Source: Corallium rubrum
Lineage: Eukaryota > Cnidaria > Anthozoa > Scleralcyonacea > Coralliidae
Reading direction: 5' to 3'
NCBI GenBank assembly: GCA_964035015.1
Contig: OZ035998.1
Span: 19,163,327-19,227,326 of the forward strand
Length of the DNA stretch: 64,000 nucleotides
Part shown: positions 43,830 to 55,385 of the stretch, piece after piece
Position numbering within the stretch: position 1 is the first letter of the stretch
Layout of the letters: the number at the start of each line of letters is the position of its first letter
Position numbers and translations under genes: made by a program
Notes under the pieces: generated by a model
Told to the model about the DNA's origin: nothing
Database searches by the model: none
The model's input: the letters and a program-made list of their open reading frames with translations, nothing else

Positions 43830-45731
43830 CTACAAGACATTGAATTTGGTAAATTAATATAATGTAACAAACTCCAATACTAAAAAGATGACATTCCATA
43901 CACCATATACTGTACATGGTGATTGAACACCATACAGTTTGTATAGTATGGTTAAGAGCAACAATGTTAAAGTGTCACTAAGACAAAATTTTCACCTCTC
44001 ACTTTGATTTCATCATTGTAAAGTATACCCACTTACATGTACAACCTACTGTACGAAGTTTTAACTTGAAATACACAAAAAGAAGCACTGAGGCAAAAAG
44101 AGTGAACCTTTACGTTACATTGTGAGATCTTAGGTTAAGCCGGTTTTCCACTGGCAAATTTTGTTGTGCAAAGCGACCTTTTTCTTTTGTCTTATAAGCT
44201 CTCGAGTGGAACTAATTAGAAATCTTTTCCAATCTAATAGAAATGTTACCTCGCATGACAAAATTCACCAGTGGAAAACCAGCTTTACGTTGTGAGATGT
44301 GACATTGCTGAAACTTCCACACATTTTCAAATGAACAACTGAACATGGCTTTTCACACCAGCGATTTAAACTTGTCTCCAAGCATCTAAATATCCAACGA
44401 TTGATGGAACTCTTGTCGAAAACTCCTCGCAGACAGAACATCTTAATTTCTCAACTCCACTAAACCTTTTTACAGTATTAAGGTAACGTTCAAATCACAT
44501 TCCTACTTTTCACGTTTAGCCATATCAGATACACATGAGACGCAAGCTATACAGCTGTAAAAAGCAAACCGAATGACCAAACCATGAAATGGTTTTCTCT
44601 GACATTTGAAGTGTGATGTTTTTTGACATGCGAGATGACAGCTGCAAAGCCGAAACTTCCTGAAACTCAAAGGCAAGACTTTGTGTGTATATCGCTGGCC
44701 TGATGGTTTGGTAACGCGTGTGACAGCGATTTCGCGAAATATATAATTTGCGATTTGCGAAGTGCTAATTCGGACTCTGAAAAACAAATAATAAATGCTT
44801 TGACTGGCTAATAGTTGGTATAATCATACTATGAAGGCCATGTTATGTTTATGAAAAATATATACATGTACACTTATTAATTGCAATGGCTGAGAGGCAT
44901 GCAATCACATGTGCACACCTTGGCATATGCCTGAAGAACATGAGGTGAGTGTTTGGTCACACACCTAAAAAGATCATATATTCAGGATTTTTTTATTCAA
45001 AATTGTGGTGTACAATGTACATGTATTCTCTAGTCAAAAAAATCAAATGAGTGAGATTAATGTTATGTGAGTGGATGCTTTGAGATGCATCATGATATCA
45101 GACTCATGTTTCTGTTTACTAACACTGTTCGTTCGTGGTTCAGATTTCACATCAGATTATCGACACTTTTCATATTTCACTTTTCTTATTTATTAACAAA
45201 CTGAAAATTGTATTATGACGTTGAGCTGACAGTTTATTATACAGTACAGTAGGCACATCCACAGGTTCATCATTGTGTAAATGAGCTCCATCATGACATG
45301 AAACAGGGCAAAGAAATTGAATTTACAAATAGGCAATAGCAATCGCGTGTTCACATGCATGGTAGCATACTGAAAATGCAAAACGGGAATAATTTGAAAG
45401 TGATATCTCGATGGTGTGAAATTAATGCTGGTACAGTAGAACCTGAGTTTTACAACCACCCTATTGCCAAGTAAAAGTGGTCGTAAATGACAGGAGGTCG
45501 TACATGGCAGGTAGTGATGTGATGTCATAGCAGCCATTTTGGCAGCGACGCAGCACTTCTTTATATAAACATTGTTTCAAGGTTAGGAAAATGGTGATTT
45601 ATAAAGATTTACAAGGGAAATGGAAAAACAATAATATTTCAAAGAAGTACAGTCTTGATTTATTAATGTTAGTAGGCTTATTAAAAGAAAAGAAATTGAC
45701 ATTTGTGCGTTTAATATCATGGCCTTTATAG
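43830..45731. other. TRA2 intron 1, 3' portion
   Basis: No exon is recognised. 45430-45510 (CAGTAGAACCTGAGTTTTAC) resembles a Tc1/mariner MITE end. The 94-codon minus frame at 44503-44787 is unassigned and lacks splice support. Confidence 0.5.
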
Positions 45732-46442
45732 TAGTGCTGTGCAAACTCCGGTTTTTCACCTCCGGCTCCGGCAAAAAAAACTCCGGCTCCAGCAGAAAAT
45801 TTGAAATTTAATGGAAATTTTACAGCAATTTCACATTTCAAAGTGGAAGCGCAAGCACTATCTTTGTTTTTGATTTTAACACTTCGCAACTTCGTACCCA
45901 GTAGTGTTTTCGCTAACTGCTTGCTGCTTAGTCCAGCAACTGCAAAACGCAAGTAATAATTAGCGAATAGCACCACAAATACAAATATATATGTTTACCT
46001 CTTTGCATCTCTATATATAATGTGCGTGTCGTATTACATTGGGAGACATGTGTTTCAAAACATGTTTAAATATTTTCTGTTCGCTCAATTTAAATAAATT
46101 TTATATCGACATGATCGCTTGAATCTGCCGAATCCAGCACTATAGGTTTTGTCCCACGAAAGTATTAAGATAAGTTGTTATTCGAATATTTACTTTATGC
46201 CTTCAACAGCGAACTTTGAAATGATGCCGTGAACAACGAACTTCCGAAGTTACGAACTTCGGAAGTTCGTTGCGAAGTTCGTCGCCAACTTCGGAAATAA
46301 CGAACGAACTTCGGAACACAATCAGCAAAAGTTATGTGAAATCCTCTGTAAGTGCTGCCGGAGTTTTGCCGGAGCTGAACAAACTCCGGCTCCGGCAAAA
46401 TAGGCCGGAGCTCCGGCTCCGGCCCTCTGGTGCACAGCACTA
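45732..46442. mobile_element. hAT-type MITE, exact 8-bp TSD CTTTATAG
   Basis: The ends are TAGTGCTGTGCA and TGCACAGCACTA. Identical CTTTATAG flanks are at 45724-45731 and 46443-46450. The subterminal parts are rich in CTCCGGCTCCGG in inverted arrangement. The interior has a palindromic cluster GAACTTCCGAAGTTACGAAC (46230-46320). It has no coding capacity. Confidence 0.9.
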
Positions 46443-47106
46443 CTTTATAGAGCGATGTTCTCCATATCAAAATAGTGTCGTACTATCGTTCACTTCAGTT
46501 TTTGTGCTGTGTTTTTATTACATTTGATTCAATTTTTACGCTGGTCTGGTCTTGTTAAAAGCTCTTGCCTTTATTTACGACCTTCTAGTAGTATTTTTTA
46601 GATGTGAACACTGAGCTTTGTCACTTTCGTTTCTGAGTTAAAAAGCTGTTGTAAAATATACAAACTAGTCGGACTTGTCGCAGTAACGTCGACGATCGTT
46701 AAGATCATCAACTTGTCTAAAGTTAACAAATATTACTCATGGTTTTGAATTGTTCAGTCATTGTATTAACTCTCAAACATCAACTAAAAATAGGTACGCA
46801 ATGCGTACATGTGACTACCGCTGTTAAGTACAGAACGAGATATAGACTTGAAATGCATGAAAATGTGTGAAAAGCACAGACACACACAAAAAAATGGTGG
46901 ATAAATCCTAGCTAGAGAACCACTCTAGTGGTGCTTTGAACAACCCAATTTAACTTTTATCCACTGAACAGCACTATCAGATACATAACTATTCAGTGGA
47001 TAAAATTTTACATTAGGTTGTTCAAAGCATGATTAGTGCTGTTCTTTAGCTAGAACTTATCAACTAGATAAGCTATCTTGGCTTTGTACAACTCACCCCA
47101 GATCAT

Positions 47107-47236
47107 ATACATGTAGATTATTTTTGTGGAAACACCGTAAAATATTTATTTGCTAAGCTTTCAGCCTGTTGACTCAGGCCAAAACTGTTAGCAAATAAAT
47201 AATTTTCATGGTGTTTCCACAAAAATAATCTATATA
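47107..47236. repeat. Hairpin repeat in TRA2 intron 1
   Basis: TGTGGAAACACCGTAAAAT and ATTTTCATGGTGTTTCCACA pair, as do the outer TAGATTATTTT and AAAATAATCTA. The loop holds GTTGACTCAGGCC. The same GGTGTTTCCACAAAA and CCTGAGTCCACAGGCC motifs occur at 36215-36290. Confidence 0.85.
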
Positions 47237-47755
47237 CATTATCGCCTTGAAAAGAATTAATCACTCCAGATAATCAACATTGTGTTCCAAAACAACATTT
47301 TACCTGCCATAAATATACTGTCAGTGGCATTCAAGCGTAATGCACGTCACTGATATTTTGTGATTCTGGTAGTATTTTAAATAACACAGTACAACAATAC
47401 TCAGTACTGTAGTTTCAACAGATATATTTCTTCATTTCAAGGCTTTCAACCTATTCAAGGCATTAAGTTTCCTAACAGTTCACAATAGCTTTACAACAAT
47501 TTATCAAAATATACGTGGCACGTAGATTATAGACTGTTTCAGTACTTTCACAAGAGTCAGACTTCTGGTGTATCTACTATTCTGTGGTCAGATCACTGTA
47601 GCAGCTCTTGTGTCCACAAACTTTTTTTTTTAAATTTCATTATACAAGATATTGAACAACACCTAAAACAAGTAAACAAAGCACCAAGTCAAGGTTTTGT
47701 AATGTTTATGTAACAGCCAACATATTTTGTTTAAACTAAATTAAACTAACCTTAT

Positions 47756-48026
47756 TTATACTGGATAACTCTATCAGTTATATCTAAACTGTTCTCTCTA
47801 GAGGACCAGTAAGGGCCCACCCTCATTGGTCCAGTGTTACTACAGGAGGAAACCTGAGTACCCGGAGGAAACCTGTGGTGTTTGGTAGAGTCAAACTGGA
47901 AGCACTCTTCTCGCATGTGGCCAAGGTGAATTATTTTAATCAGATAACTGCACCGTGCAGGTATTGAAGCCAGCTCACAGAGGTGAAAGGCACATGCACT
48001 AACCACTATGCCACCAACACCACATA
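47756..48026 (-). mobile_element. tRNA-derived SINE, full-length-like copy
   Basis: On the minus strand the head has an A box GGCATAGTGGTTAGTGC and a B-box-like GGCTTCAATACCTGC. A body with CAGGTTTCCTCCGGGTACTC and CACTGGACCAATGAGGGTGG follows, and the tail is ATCCAGTATAAATAAGGTTA. The other copy, at 60390-61590, has the same body and tail. tRNA identity is not assignable. Confidence 0.75.
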
Positions 48027-48069
48027 GCATAAATTTCTTATATACAATGTATATAGTGTAAATACAGGG

Positions 48070-48300
48070 CACTGTGATATATAATTCTCAAACTCATTAA
48101 TAATTCATAAACCAAACAGATAGGAAAATCATAAGCGAGACGAAGGTTTGATATGTGATCAAACAATTCATTTCCTGATTTGTTTGATCATGAAACAAAG
48201 TTGTGTTTGATCTAATATCAAAACACCTAGCTCGAAGTTGTTTAAAACACACTTCTCACTCTTAGTGTATGCACTGGTGTATGATATATAAATGTATATA
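48070..48300. repeat. Dispersed repeat (TCTCAAACTCATTAATAATT)
   Basis: TCTCAAACTCATTAATAATT at 48088 is also at 26048. TGTATGATATATA closes it near 48290. It is the third member of the family at 26040-26285 and 40500-40615. Confidence 0.5.
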
Positions 48301-49301
48301 CTGTACATGCAGTATAAACATGTGTCACTGACCAGTGAGCACAACACACAATTCAAAACTAAATTTAGGTATATATCAATTTCTTCGAAAAAAGAAGGTT
48401 GAAGGCCCAACTTCTAGCAAACTTTATAAGCTGAATATTTCTAGTACTGCTATAAGTACCGAAATACGAGGTTGGCTTTGAGATATTAAATTTGTTTCCG
48501 ATCAAGTACTTATAGATTTTGTATATAGTATACATGTATAGTACATAGTATATAAGATAAACAACATCACAGTTTTGAAACTATTTCTTACCTTGTATAA
48601 ACTGATCAATGCGGACAGAAACCGTACCAAGAAGAAAAGATTTGCAAAGTAATAATTAACACTTTCAAAAATCAAAACTGTCATCGAGAGAGCAACCAAA
48701 ATGCAAAGACGAGATTCACTTTAGTTTATTCTCCGCGAGGCCACGAAAACAACTCGAGTACTTCCCGAATACCTGGCGATCTTCTCGACTATATAGCGAT
48801 GGCATCGAATACCTGGCGATGGCTGCACGAGTATGACGTAAGTGATGTCCAAGACACTCAAGCAAGATCACGCCGACATTATGGCTACCGCTGACAGGTC
48901 AGCGGTAGTCACAAAAAGTATTTGGCTTTGGCAAGAGAAATTCGCACAGATTTTCATCAAATAATGCTCAAAAGAGAAGCAAAACAAGCCTAAAATGCGG
49001 TAACACATTTAACCCTTTGACGCCCGGATACGGATTTTTCCGTATTACGTAATTGACCTGATCTGCCCAGATACGGATTTTTCCGTATTTTTCAGTTGCT
49101 ATGGTTTAGCCAATCATAGCTCAGCAGGCTTACCATATAAGGTAAAACCGATTGCACCATCAGAAAGAGCGTGAAATTTTACTTCGACTTCCTGAATATT
49201 CCTAAGAACCTAACGCTAAGAATAGATTGTTATGCTTGCTTGAACGTTTATAAATCGCGACGTGAACATGTTTTTGTGTATTAGCATATTTTGCGTTAAA
49301 C

Positions 49302-50897
49302 ATGGATATGTTCAGAGAGATTTTTGGTGACTCGGACAGCGAAGAAGAGTTCTACGGGTTTGAACCTGAAGACTTTATTGAAGACATTGAACTCGACAAC
49401 AACGAAGATGGCGTTGGCATTGTTGATGAACTTAACAATGATGAAGAAATACGGGTAGAAGATCTCGAATGGTCAAGAGAAGCAAGCCGTGTCAATGTGC
49501 CAGCTTTTTTTCCTTCGTTTGGTCCTTTGAATTGTCCAACATTACAGTCAGCGTTGGGATTTTTTTTATTATTCTTCGGACTCGAGGTGTTCGAACACAT
49601 TGTAAAGCAAACTAATCTCTACGCTGTGCAAGAAAATGCCGAGAAAGAAGTGAAGGACCCTGACTGGTTTGATGGAGATGGCAACCCAATCGAACTGACT
49701 GCCGAAGAGCTAAAAGCTTTCCTCGGAATACAGATAATGATGGGCATTGTCCGTCTACCAACAATGCGCAGTTATTGGAATGAACAAGAGCCATTTCTTT
49801 ATCAACCCGAAATTGCCAAAGTCTTTCCAAGGAACAGATTTATGGTAATTTTAAGATACCTCCATCTGAACGACAACACAAACCTTCCTCCAAGAGATGA
49901 CCCATCGTTCAAACTGTATCGTGTTCAGCCACTTATAAACTTCGTGAAAGAGTTCTGTTTGAATACCTTCCTTCAATATTTCCCAATCGAGCAAGAGGTT
50001 TCAATCGATGAAGCTATGATAAAATATAAAGGACGACTCGGATTCGTTCAGTATATGCCCAACAAACCAGTAAAAAGAGGAATAAAAATCTTCTGTTTAT
50101 GTGATGCGCGCACTGGTTTCCTGATGAAATTCGATGTTTACATTGGACGGCAAGGGAACCAACCTCAAAAGAACTTAGCGGAGACTGTTGTTTTGAAGTT
50201 ATTGGAAGGATTTGAAGGCAAGAACTTTTATGTTTTTATGAATAACTGGTTTTCTAGTATTAAATTGTTCTTAGAACTCCAGGCAAGAAAGATTCAAGCT
50301 TGTGGCACTTTGCGTGCTGACCGAAAGGGGTTTCCTCTTTGTTTGAAGGATGTGAAACTTTCACAACAAGGGGACTCCGCTTTCGCTCAAAGTGGCAACT
50401 TGGTTATTTCTGTCTGGAGGGATAAGGCCAAGAACAAACCCGTGAAAGTCTTGTCTTCCATGTATTCAGCTCTGGGAGAAGATAAAGTAACGAGAAAAAG
50501 AAAAGCGGCTGATGGCACCATGCAAGAATTTGAAATCAACCGTCCACCTAACATAACAAATTATTCGAAGTTCATGGGTGGCGTTGATCTCAGCGATCAA
50601 AACAGGTCTTATTATCCTGTGCAATCAAGAAGAAATGTCAAGTGGTGGAAATATATTTTCTATTTTTTACTTGATGTGGCCATTATAAATGCATGGGTTT
50701 TGAGGAACAAGTGTTTGGGAAATCGAATCCCACACATAGAGTTCCGTCTCGCACTGGCCAAAGAACTTATTGGCACATTCTCTGGAAGAAAGACCGTTGG
50801 CCGACCACGAGTTCAACCAATTTCTGCCAACGTCGACCACCAATACGTCGAACTTGTGCCTGGTTCAAAAGGCAAGCAATGCAAGAACTGCCAGTGA
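49302..50897 (+). pseudogene. piggyBac transposase, likely inactive
   Basis: The frame has 531 codons. The N-terminus is acidic (FGDSDSEEEFYGFEPEDFIE). The DDE_Tnp_1_7 core starts near residue 65 and the first catalytic Asp is D236 in VSIDEAMIKYKGR. The second position, in YVFMNNWFSS, is N314 where the family has Asp; the 78-residue spacing from D236 equals that between the first two catalytic Asp of the Trichoplusia enzyme. The third is D429 in GGVDLSDQ. A TGA after CKNCQ truncates the protein. In the same frame 45 more codons follow to TAA at 51033, with CRRC, CKGDC and a final His completing a C-terminal Cys-rich zinc domain. Both lesions fit single transitions. Catalysis should be lost, although the DNA-binding core is intact. 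Confidence 0.93.
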
Positions 50898-51035
50898 AAG
50901 CGCAAGAGGGAAAAGGCCGCAAATCGTGAAGGAAAGCAGCCTCGTGAATCGCGTTTTGGTTGCCGGCGATGCAATATCGTCTTGTGTAAAGGTGACTGTT
51001 GGGTAGAGTGGCATAGCCAACCTTCCGCAGACTAA
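50898..51035 (+). pseudogene. Post-stop remainder of the piggyBac Cys-rich domain
   Basis: In frame after the TGA the sequence reads a basic stretch, then FGCRRCNIVLCKGDCWVEWH and a stop at 51033-51035. Without these residues the zinc-ribbon that binds the terminal repeats is incomplete. Confidence 0.85.
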
Positions 51036-51438
51036 TAACTTTAAATTTTCTTATTTTTGAATCTTAGTTGTTTGTGTTAACTTTATGAAATGTATTCTTA
51101 TTTGTGTGTATAGTTTTAATAGAAGAATATGCAAATATAAACTTTAAATGATAATTGGCTAACCTTCAATGGCGCCAAATTTAAAATTTGAACTTCAATC
51201 TCTAGTTCAGACTCTGACAATCATGTCTATAGTACTCTGATGACCATGTTATAGTATGTAAATGATTCAAAATTTTATGATCTTCAACTTTTATTTGTGA
51301 ACTAGGGGGTGAAATGCTATAGTTTCCCTAGTATTTATTAAAAACTTGAGCCATGTATGATATTTGTTGTTGGAAGCCAAATTAACTTGGGCAGGGGTTA
51401 CATTACAAGGTCAATTAAGTCGGGCCTCAAAGGGTTAA

Positions 51439-52734
51439 TGATTTTTGCAATTCACCACTTTTTATAACATTTTGATCTGTCATATATTTTGGTAATACAA
51501 TGGGTCATTCCAGAAAACATCCACACCTCCCCTACAGAGGAAATGTGAAGTTGACCCCCTCCCCCCTTCAGACGTCCTAGTACATTTTACTATTATCAGA
51601 AGTATATTTAGCACATCTGTGTTTCGTTTCACGTTACTTTACTTTTCCTGCAGTGCAACTTTTCATTGTGAGACTAGATGCAAACATGGGGTGTTACACA
51701 AGGCAATATTTCTTGCAACTTGCCATGCAACACCATTACCTTGCAAGTTGCAAAGAAAATTGCCTGGTATTGACTCTTACTGGTAGGTGCCATACTCCGC
51801 AATTCATTTTGAAAATTTTGGGGATTTTTGAAAGAAAGTCACACGACTTTCTGTATTGAAATAATTTTTTTCATTTTGCAGTAACTCGCCATTAAATTTT
51901 AGACTCGATTTCCAGCTGCATCTTGGGTTGCAAGCTCACAAGTCCAGGAGGTATAAATACAAGGGCCCAAGATACGGCTAGAAATTGAGCCGACATGAAT
52001 TTGTCATGACTTCAAAATACGTTTTTTATCCATATCTGATTCAGTACTTGTCACGGCAATAATTTTATCCTATGTAGCAAAATAACTGTCCAAAGCAAAT
52101 AAGTTAAATACGTGTAGAAGACATGAGAATGAAAACGAAAGGACAATATTTTCTCGCTTGCTAGCCAAGAAACGAAATGCCAGATTTCTCGGGGGGGGGG
52201 GGGGGGCACGCTAAGATAACGAGGTAAAGATAATAAACTACAATATTTATGGACGAAGAAAACGACGCTTGGCTTGCAGTTGCGGTTTGCCGCCAGGTTT
52301 AGCAACATGTTGCGAACAACGACTCGCCAAACAGTTGCTGGTTTTTGTTGATAGCTTTACAAAGTAATTCAAAGGGAGAGTAGTGTCATAAAGATAAGGG
52401 GAAAATTCAGATGTAACCCAAAAGGCCAAAAGGGCCTCAGGTCTCACTTCGTCTTCGAGATTATTACGTCGTTTTTATGCTTCAGCATTCTGCCACTCAA
52501 CGGAAATGAGCACGACAAACACACATGACAACCTGATACATACACTAGATACAGCTAGAAAACAAGCAGCAAAAATGAAGGCGAAACCTTCTTTAACAAG
52601 TGTGATATTAGCAAACTGATGTGTTCGTCAAAACTTATCAAACAACATGGCGGCTGAGTCGGGAGGTCATACCTATCAACAATAAACTCCACTGCAAAAA
52701 GTCAGTACAATTACACTTTAGTTTGGCTACTTAC
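51439..52734. other. TRA2 intron 1, 5' portion
   Basis: No exon is recognised. 51645-51780 contains repeated GCAACTTGC-type words. 51895-51960 (GACTCGATTTCCAGCTGCAT) is related to 27866-27900. 52191-52206 is a G homopolymer run. Confidence 0.5.
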
Positions 52735-52773
52735 TCGTTCTTCCGACGCCGACCTGTCTCCTCTATCACTCAT
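52735..52773 (-). CDS. TRA2: TRA2 start exon
   Basis: TRA2 is a nuclear SR-like protein that binds GAA-rich exonic enhancers and activates splicing. This first coding exon starts with ATG at 52773 and reads MSDRGDRSASEER to a consensus GTAAGT donor. It ends in phase 0, matching the exon at 43829. The start is chosen because MSD is the usual TRA2 beginning and the phase is exact. The eight recognised exons total 778 nt, about 259 residues: RS1 (14-92), RRM (about 110-190), HTPTPG linker (194-199), RS2 (208 onward). The size is normal for the family. Intron 1 is about 8.9 kb and holds the piggyBac and a hAT element. No lesion is seen. Confidence 0.9.
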
Positions 52774-53100
52774 GTCTGTCAAAGTTTGTGGGAACTGCTC
52801 AAAATAACAGAAAAAATCAACTCAACCTTGCGAAAGGACTCCAAAACAATTCGCCACCACCAAATACACACGAGGCTATAAATATACCCACAATTCTATA
52901 CGAGCATCTGACCCAAGCGTACTCAGAGCCTGCGATCCTTTTGGTCATTACCAAGGAACGGTATACCGGTATACGTAAGGGGTTTGGGTTCGTGGGGTTT
53001 GGGGTCGGCTGACGAGGGCAACCAGGCCGGAAGAAACTCGTCATCTGATTGGTTAGTTTAAAAACTGTAAAATTTTGTGCATCTGTGCACCTTGCTAACT
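52774..53100 (-). promoter_or_regulatory. Presumed TRA2 5'UTR and promoter region
   Basis: This is inferred only from position upstream of the start codon; no TATA box or initiator is evident. 52925-52963 (GAGCCTGCGATCCTTTTGGT, then CATTACCAAGGAACGG) is a truncated end of the Mutator-like family at 62439-63224, lying about 155 bases upstream of the start codon. Confidence 0.35.
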
Positions 53101-53799
53101 TATATAATCGATTTCTCGACGTTCTGTACTGAACAAATAATTATACACAACAGACCCCAAATACAATTGAACACATGAAATAATTCAAAACAGCAAAAAT
53201 CCCGACAATTTAAAAAGCCCGCAGTCTTGGTTTTAATCAACCTGGACATCATGGTTTTGATTGGGAAATCTACTAGGCCTTCTATTTCCCGTTGTCTCTC
53301 CCCAGTCTTCTCGGCCATCCCAGCCTCAAATTTATAACTAAATAGAAGGCCTAGGTCTAGGCTGATTTATAATGACTCTCGCTCTCTCTCGCTTCCTCGA
53401 TCTCCCTCTCGTTCCTCTACTTTCCCACTGTGTTCTCAAGTTTCTTTGTGTTCCTCTTTGGACACATTTTGTTGTTGTTTTTGTCCTTTCAGTTTCTCTC
53501 TTTTTCTTATATAATATATATTATATATTAAACTCTTAACTTAAACTCTAGTAAACCTGAATTTAACCTGAATAACAGGCCATTTTTCATACATTTTTCA
53601 CATCTAGCATATATATGGAAATTTGCTGTCAATGGAGGCAGTCAATGGAACGACTTGAATAAATTCCGTGCTTTATACTCTTGGCGATTTAAAAAAAATG
53701 ATAAATGGCACATCATTCTCTTTACTTTAAAATTTCCATCTGGACACTGCCACAGCGAAATTTAAAGGTTTTGTTTTCTCGAAAAGATCCATTCCGTAC
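53101..53799. other. Intergenic upstream of TRA2
   Basis: Simple AT-rich DNA with CTCTCTCG-type pyrimidine runs (53385-53420). No gene or clear repeat boundary is seen. Confidence 0.5.
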
Positions 53800-53816
53800 C
53801 GTACTATAACAATTCT

Positions 53817-54113
53817 ATGGCATCCCAACGCCTAATACTAAGCGGTGATATCGCGGAAAATCCTGGACCTGGTGATGAAGCTAACAACACGGAAGGAAAA
53901 GTTACAAAAAGAACAAAAGTTCCTAAATGTCCATCTTGTGAAAAGCCGGTACAAAGTAATCACAAAAGATACCTGTGTGATGTTTGCTTTGACCTATCTC
54001 ATGCAAAATGCATCGGCATATCTAGGTGTCAAATAAAGTCTATCCGCTCGGATAAACACCATGTCTGGACTTGTGCGAGGTGTACTCTGACTTTCTTCAC
54101 TCCCATTTTATAA
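53817..54113 (+). pseudogene. LINE N-terminal part: 2A-like motif and PHD-type finger
   Basis: The frame opens MASQRLILSGDIAENPGPG. The NPGP (53859-53870) with the preceding G-D-I resembles the ribosome-skipping 2A signature, but the usual Glu two places before the Asn-adjacent residue is Ala here, so activity is uncertain. A C4HC3-like finger follows: CPSC, CDVC, HAKC and WTCARC (about residues 37-92), as in PHD fingers carried by some CR1-clade elements. The frame stops at 54111-54113 before the endonuclease, probably a lesion. Confidence 0.75.
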
Positions 54114-54226
54114 AGCCTCTACTGAAGAGATGTTGGACGATATCTTGGAAACAACTATGGTTGACTTCGCACTACCCGAAGACGATATTTGCCAGGATGA
54201 TGTACATCTGACCACCCTAAATAGTA

Positions 54227-55385
54227 ATGCACAACATCTTAAGATCATGCATATCAATCATTACTCAGAATATGGTATCCACCTTCGACCATTTATGTCT
54301 GCTAATTGAACGTTATTCTTTTGACGTCATCACTATGAGCGAGACATGGTTGAAAGGAAACAATCTCTTACTTCAACACGTTACAATTTTTGGTTATATC
54401 CATGCTTTCAAAAACCGAGATAAAATAAGAGGTGGTGACGTTGGTGTCTACATCAAAGAATCGATAAAATTCAAAAGGAGAGAAGACCTTGAAAAACGTT
54501 ATCCCACAATGGAGCATCTCTGGATAGAAATCCCTGGACGTAGTCGCCATAGTAAATTGCTTCTTGGTACAATCTATCGATCAGATACTATTTTATCATA
54601 TTCAACCTGGCTAGATAATTTTAATGATCTATTAAGTGATCTTTCGATTGGATGGTATGGTATGTTAGTTCTAACTGGCGACTTTAATGTAGATCTTCTT
54701 CGCCTGGATAAAATTGAAACAAAAAAAGTACAAAGAGGTTTTGGACTCTTTGAACTTGGATCAACTTGTGATCAAACCAAGTCGCACCACTTCTCATTCA
54801 GCTACATTAATCGATCATATTATTACAAACATGAAACAACAAGTGACACATTGCGATGTTCTTCCTGCTCCTCTAATTAGTGATCATGATGCTCCATACA
54901 TCTGTGTAAATGTTCGAGTTCCACGGTTTGTACCACGATTCAAGATGATAAGGAATATTCGTAACTTTAATAAGGACTCATTCATCAAGAGTTTTGATGA
55001 ATTACCTCTCGGTCTTGTGTATGCTGTTAATGATCCAGACTCGCAAGTTGACATACTTAACTCTCTATGTCGGGAATGCCTCGACCATCACGCACCTCTC
55101 AAACGTACTAAAGTATCACGACCACCCGCACCTTGGATAAAAAATTCTGACATTGTCCAACTTCAGAAAGATTGTCAAGTTCTTCGTGCTTTATCAGTTA
55201 ACAAGAACGTTGATAAACTCTCCAGGTCGCGGTATCATGATGCTAGAAACGAATTGAAGTGCAAAATAAAATCGGCCAAACGTGATTTCTACAACAGAGC
55301 GTTTTCATCTAAGAATCCTAAAGACGTCTGGAAGACCATCCATGCATACAATATTCCACCCAAATCCTACACCACTGCGAGTTGA
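54227..55385 (+). pseudogene. LINE apurinic-type endonuclease domain
   Basis: The first frame has VITMSETWLK (catalytic Glu), GGDVGVYIK, LLLGTIYR and LTGDFNVDLL. After a one-base shift near 54760 the second frame (54714-55385) has RTTSHSATLIDH and LISDHDAPYI (S-D-H motif), then HAPLKRTKVSRPPAPWIKN and the linker to RT. All signature motifs of the endonuclease can be seen, but split by the frameshift. Confidence 0.88.

Larger units (their letters stand above)
49013..51434 (+). mobile_element. Complete piggyBac element in TRA2 intron 1
   Basis: TTAA target duplications lie at 49009-49012 and 51435-51438. The element begins CCCTTTGACGCCCGG and ends (reverse complement) CCCTTTGAGGCCCG, so the terminal repeats match at 13 of the first 14 bases. 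Just inside the left end there is a direct repeat of GATACGGATTTTTCCGTATT (49027-49046 and 49070-49089), each copy internally palindromic, as a transposase-binding site might be. It carries one transposase gene, antisense to TRA2. The size of 2422 bp is typical. Confidence 0.95.

Noticed and set aside
44503..44787. 94-codon minus frame in TRA2 intron 1
   Set aside because: No recognisable motif, no splice support and no conservation evidence available.
47930..48020. A tRNA gene on the minus strand
   Set aside because: The B box is degenerate and the sequence continues as a SINE body shared with another locus.
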